From: Parabacteroides sp. PF5-9 | GTDB taxonomy: Bacteria; Bacteroidota; Bacteroidia; Bacteroidales; Tannerellaceae | Length of the DNA: 64,000 nt | Direction of reading: 5' to 3' | Assembly (NCBI RefSeq): GCF_029893105.1 | Contig: NZ_JARXWG010000004.1 | Coordinates: forward strand, 124,001-188,000 | Shown: piece after piece, positions 63,954 through 64,000 of the stretch | How the letters are laid out: each line of letters starts with the position of its first letter | Numbering within the stretch: position 1 is the first letter of the stretch | Notes under the pieces: model-generated | Told to the model about the DNA's origin: nothing | Seen by the model: only the letters and a program-made list of their open reading frames with translations | Databases searched by the model: none | Translations under genes and position numbers: made by a program

Positions 63954-64000
63954 GAAATAAATATTTGATATTTAGATAATTATATTATATTCTTTTGTGC

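Overview
The window reads as chromosomal sequence from a member of Bacteroidota, most likely order Bacteroidales and probably close to Parabacteroides/Tannerellaceae. The class-level call rests on SusC/SusD, the SprA translocon of the type IX secretion system (T9SS), a T9SS sorting domain, several Bacteroidetes-only DUF families (DUF4301, DUF4954, DUF5020, DUF6261) and many copies of the Bacteroidetes -7 promoter box TAnnTTTG. The genus is only a guess. Nearly everything up to about 61.6 kb looks like ordinary host chromosome. From there a tRNA-targeting integrative element begins and runs off the right edge.

Layout: 1-5.3 kb (minus) holds yidC (partial), pyrG and a RelA/SpoT-family gene with a degenerate HD site. 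5.5-11.5 kb holds DUF4301, a DUF456 + sugar-nucleotidyltransferase pair, a soluble tandem ABC ATPase and DUF6261. 12-14.4 kb is a plus-strand run of a CDF metal exporter, queH and a ZIP transporter, converging on a TonB-dependent receptor (14.4-17.2 kb). 17.3-27.7 kb (minus) is a type IX secretion neighbourhood: sprA, ruvA, a small membrane protein and a secreted protein with a T9SS sorting domain. 28.5-35.3 kb (plus) carries hflX, DUF4954, an HD-domain protein and an LptD-like protein, converging on ung and asnA. A complete tRNA-Arg(CCG) with promoter and terminator lies at 37.3 kb. 37.7-43.1 kb holds DoxX, a GHL10-like lipoprotein, a small unknown protein, a sirtuin, a helix-hairpin-helix protein and DUF5020, with a candidate small RNA between the sirtuin and the HhH gene. 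43.8-51 kb is a SusC/SusD pair facing two Tat-signal sugar enzymes. 51.5-55.3 kb holds an aldose epimerase, metallo-beta-lactamase-fold and VOC genes, an AlbA-type regulator and kdsB. 55.4-58.9 kb is a tandem pair of serine beta-lactamase-like hydrolases, one fused to a YdjC/ChbG-type deacetylase. 59.7-61.5 kb holds a membrane protein and an N-terminally truncated regulator. 61.6 kb to the end is a tRNA-Pro 3' fragment (att site), a tyrosine recombinase and an element-encoded unknown.

The least explained structures are non-coding. (1) A ~320-bp repeat occurs in opposite orientation at 28.0-28.3 kb and 43.2-43.5 kb, and both copies contain an aligned 26-codon ORF. (2) A dispersed element at 8.9 kb and 51.3 kb carries four 16-bp near-palindromes phased exactly 22 bp apart. 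(3) A candidate sRNA at 41.35-41.46 kb on the minus strand has three hairpins, the last a terminator. (4) The left end of an integrative element is inserted in tRNA-Pro(GGG). All functional claims come from reading the sequence and recalling families; no database search was run.
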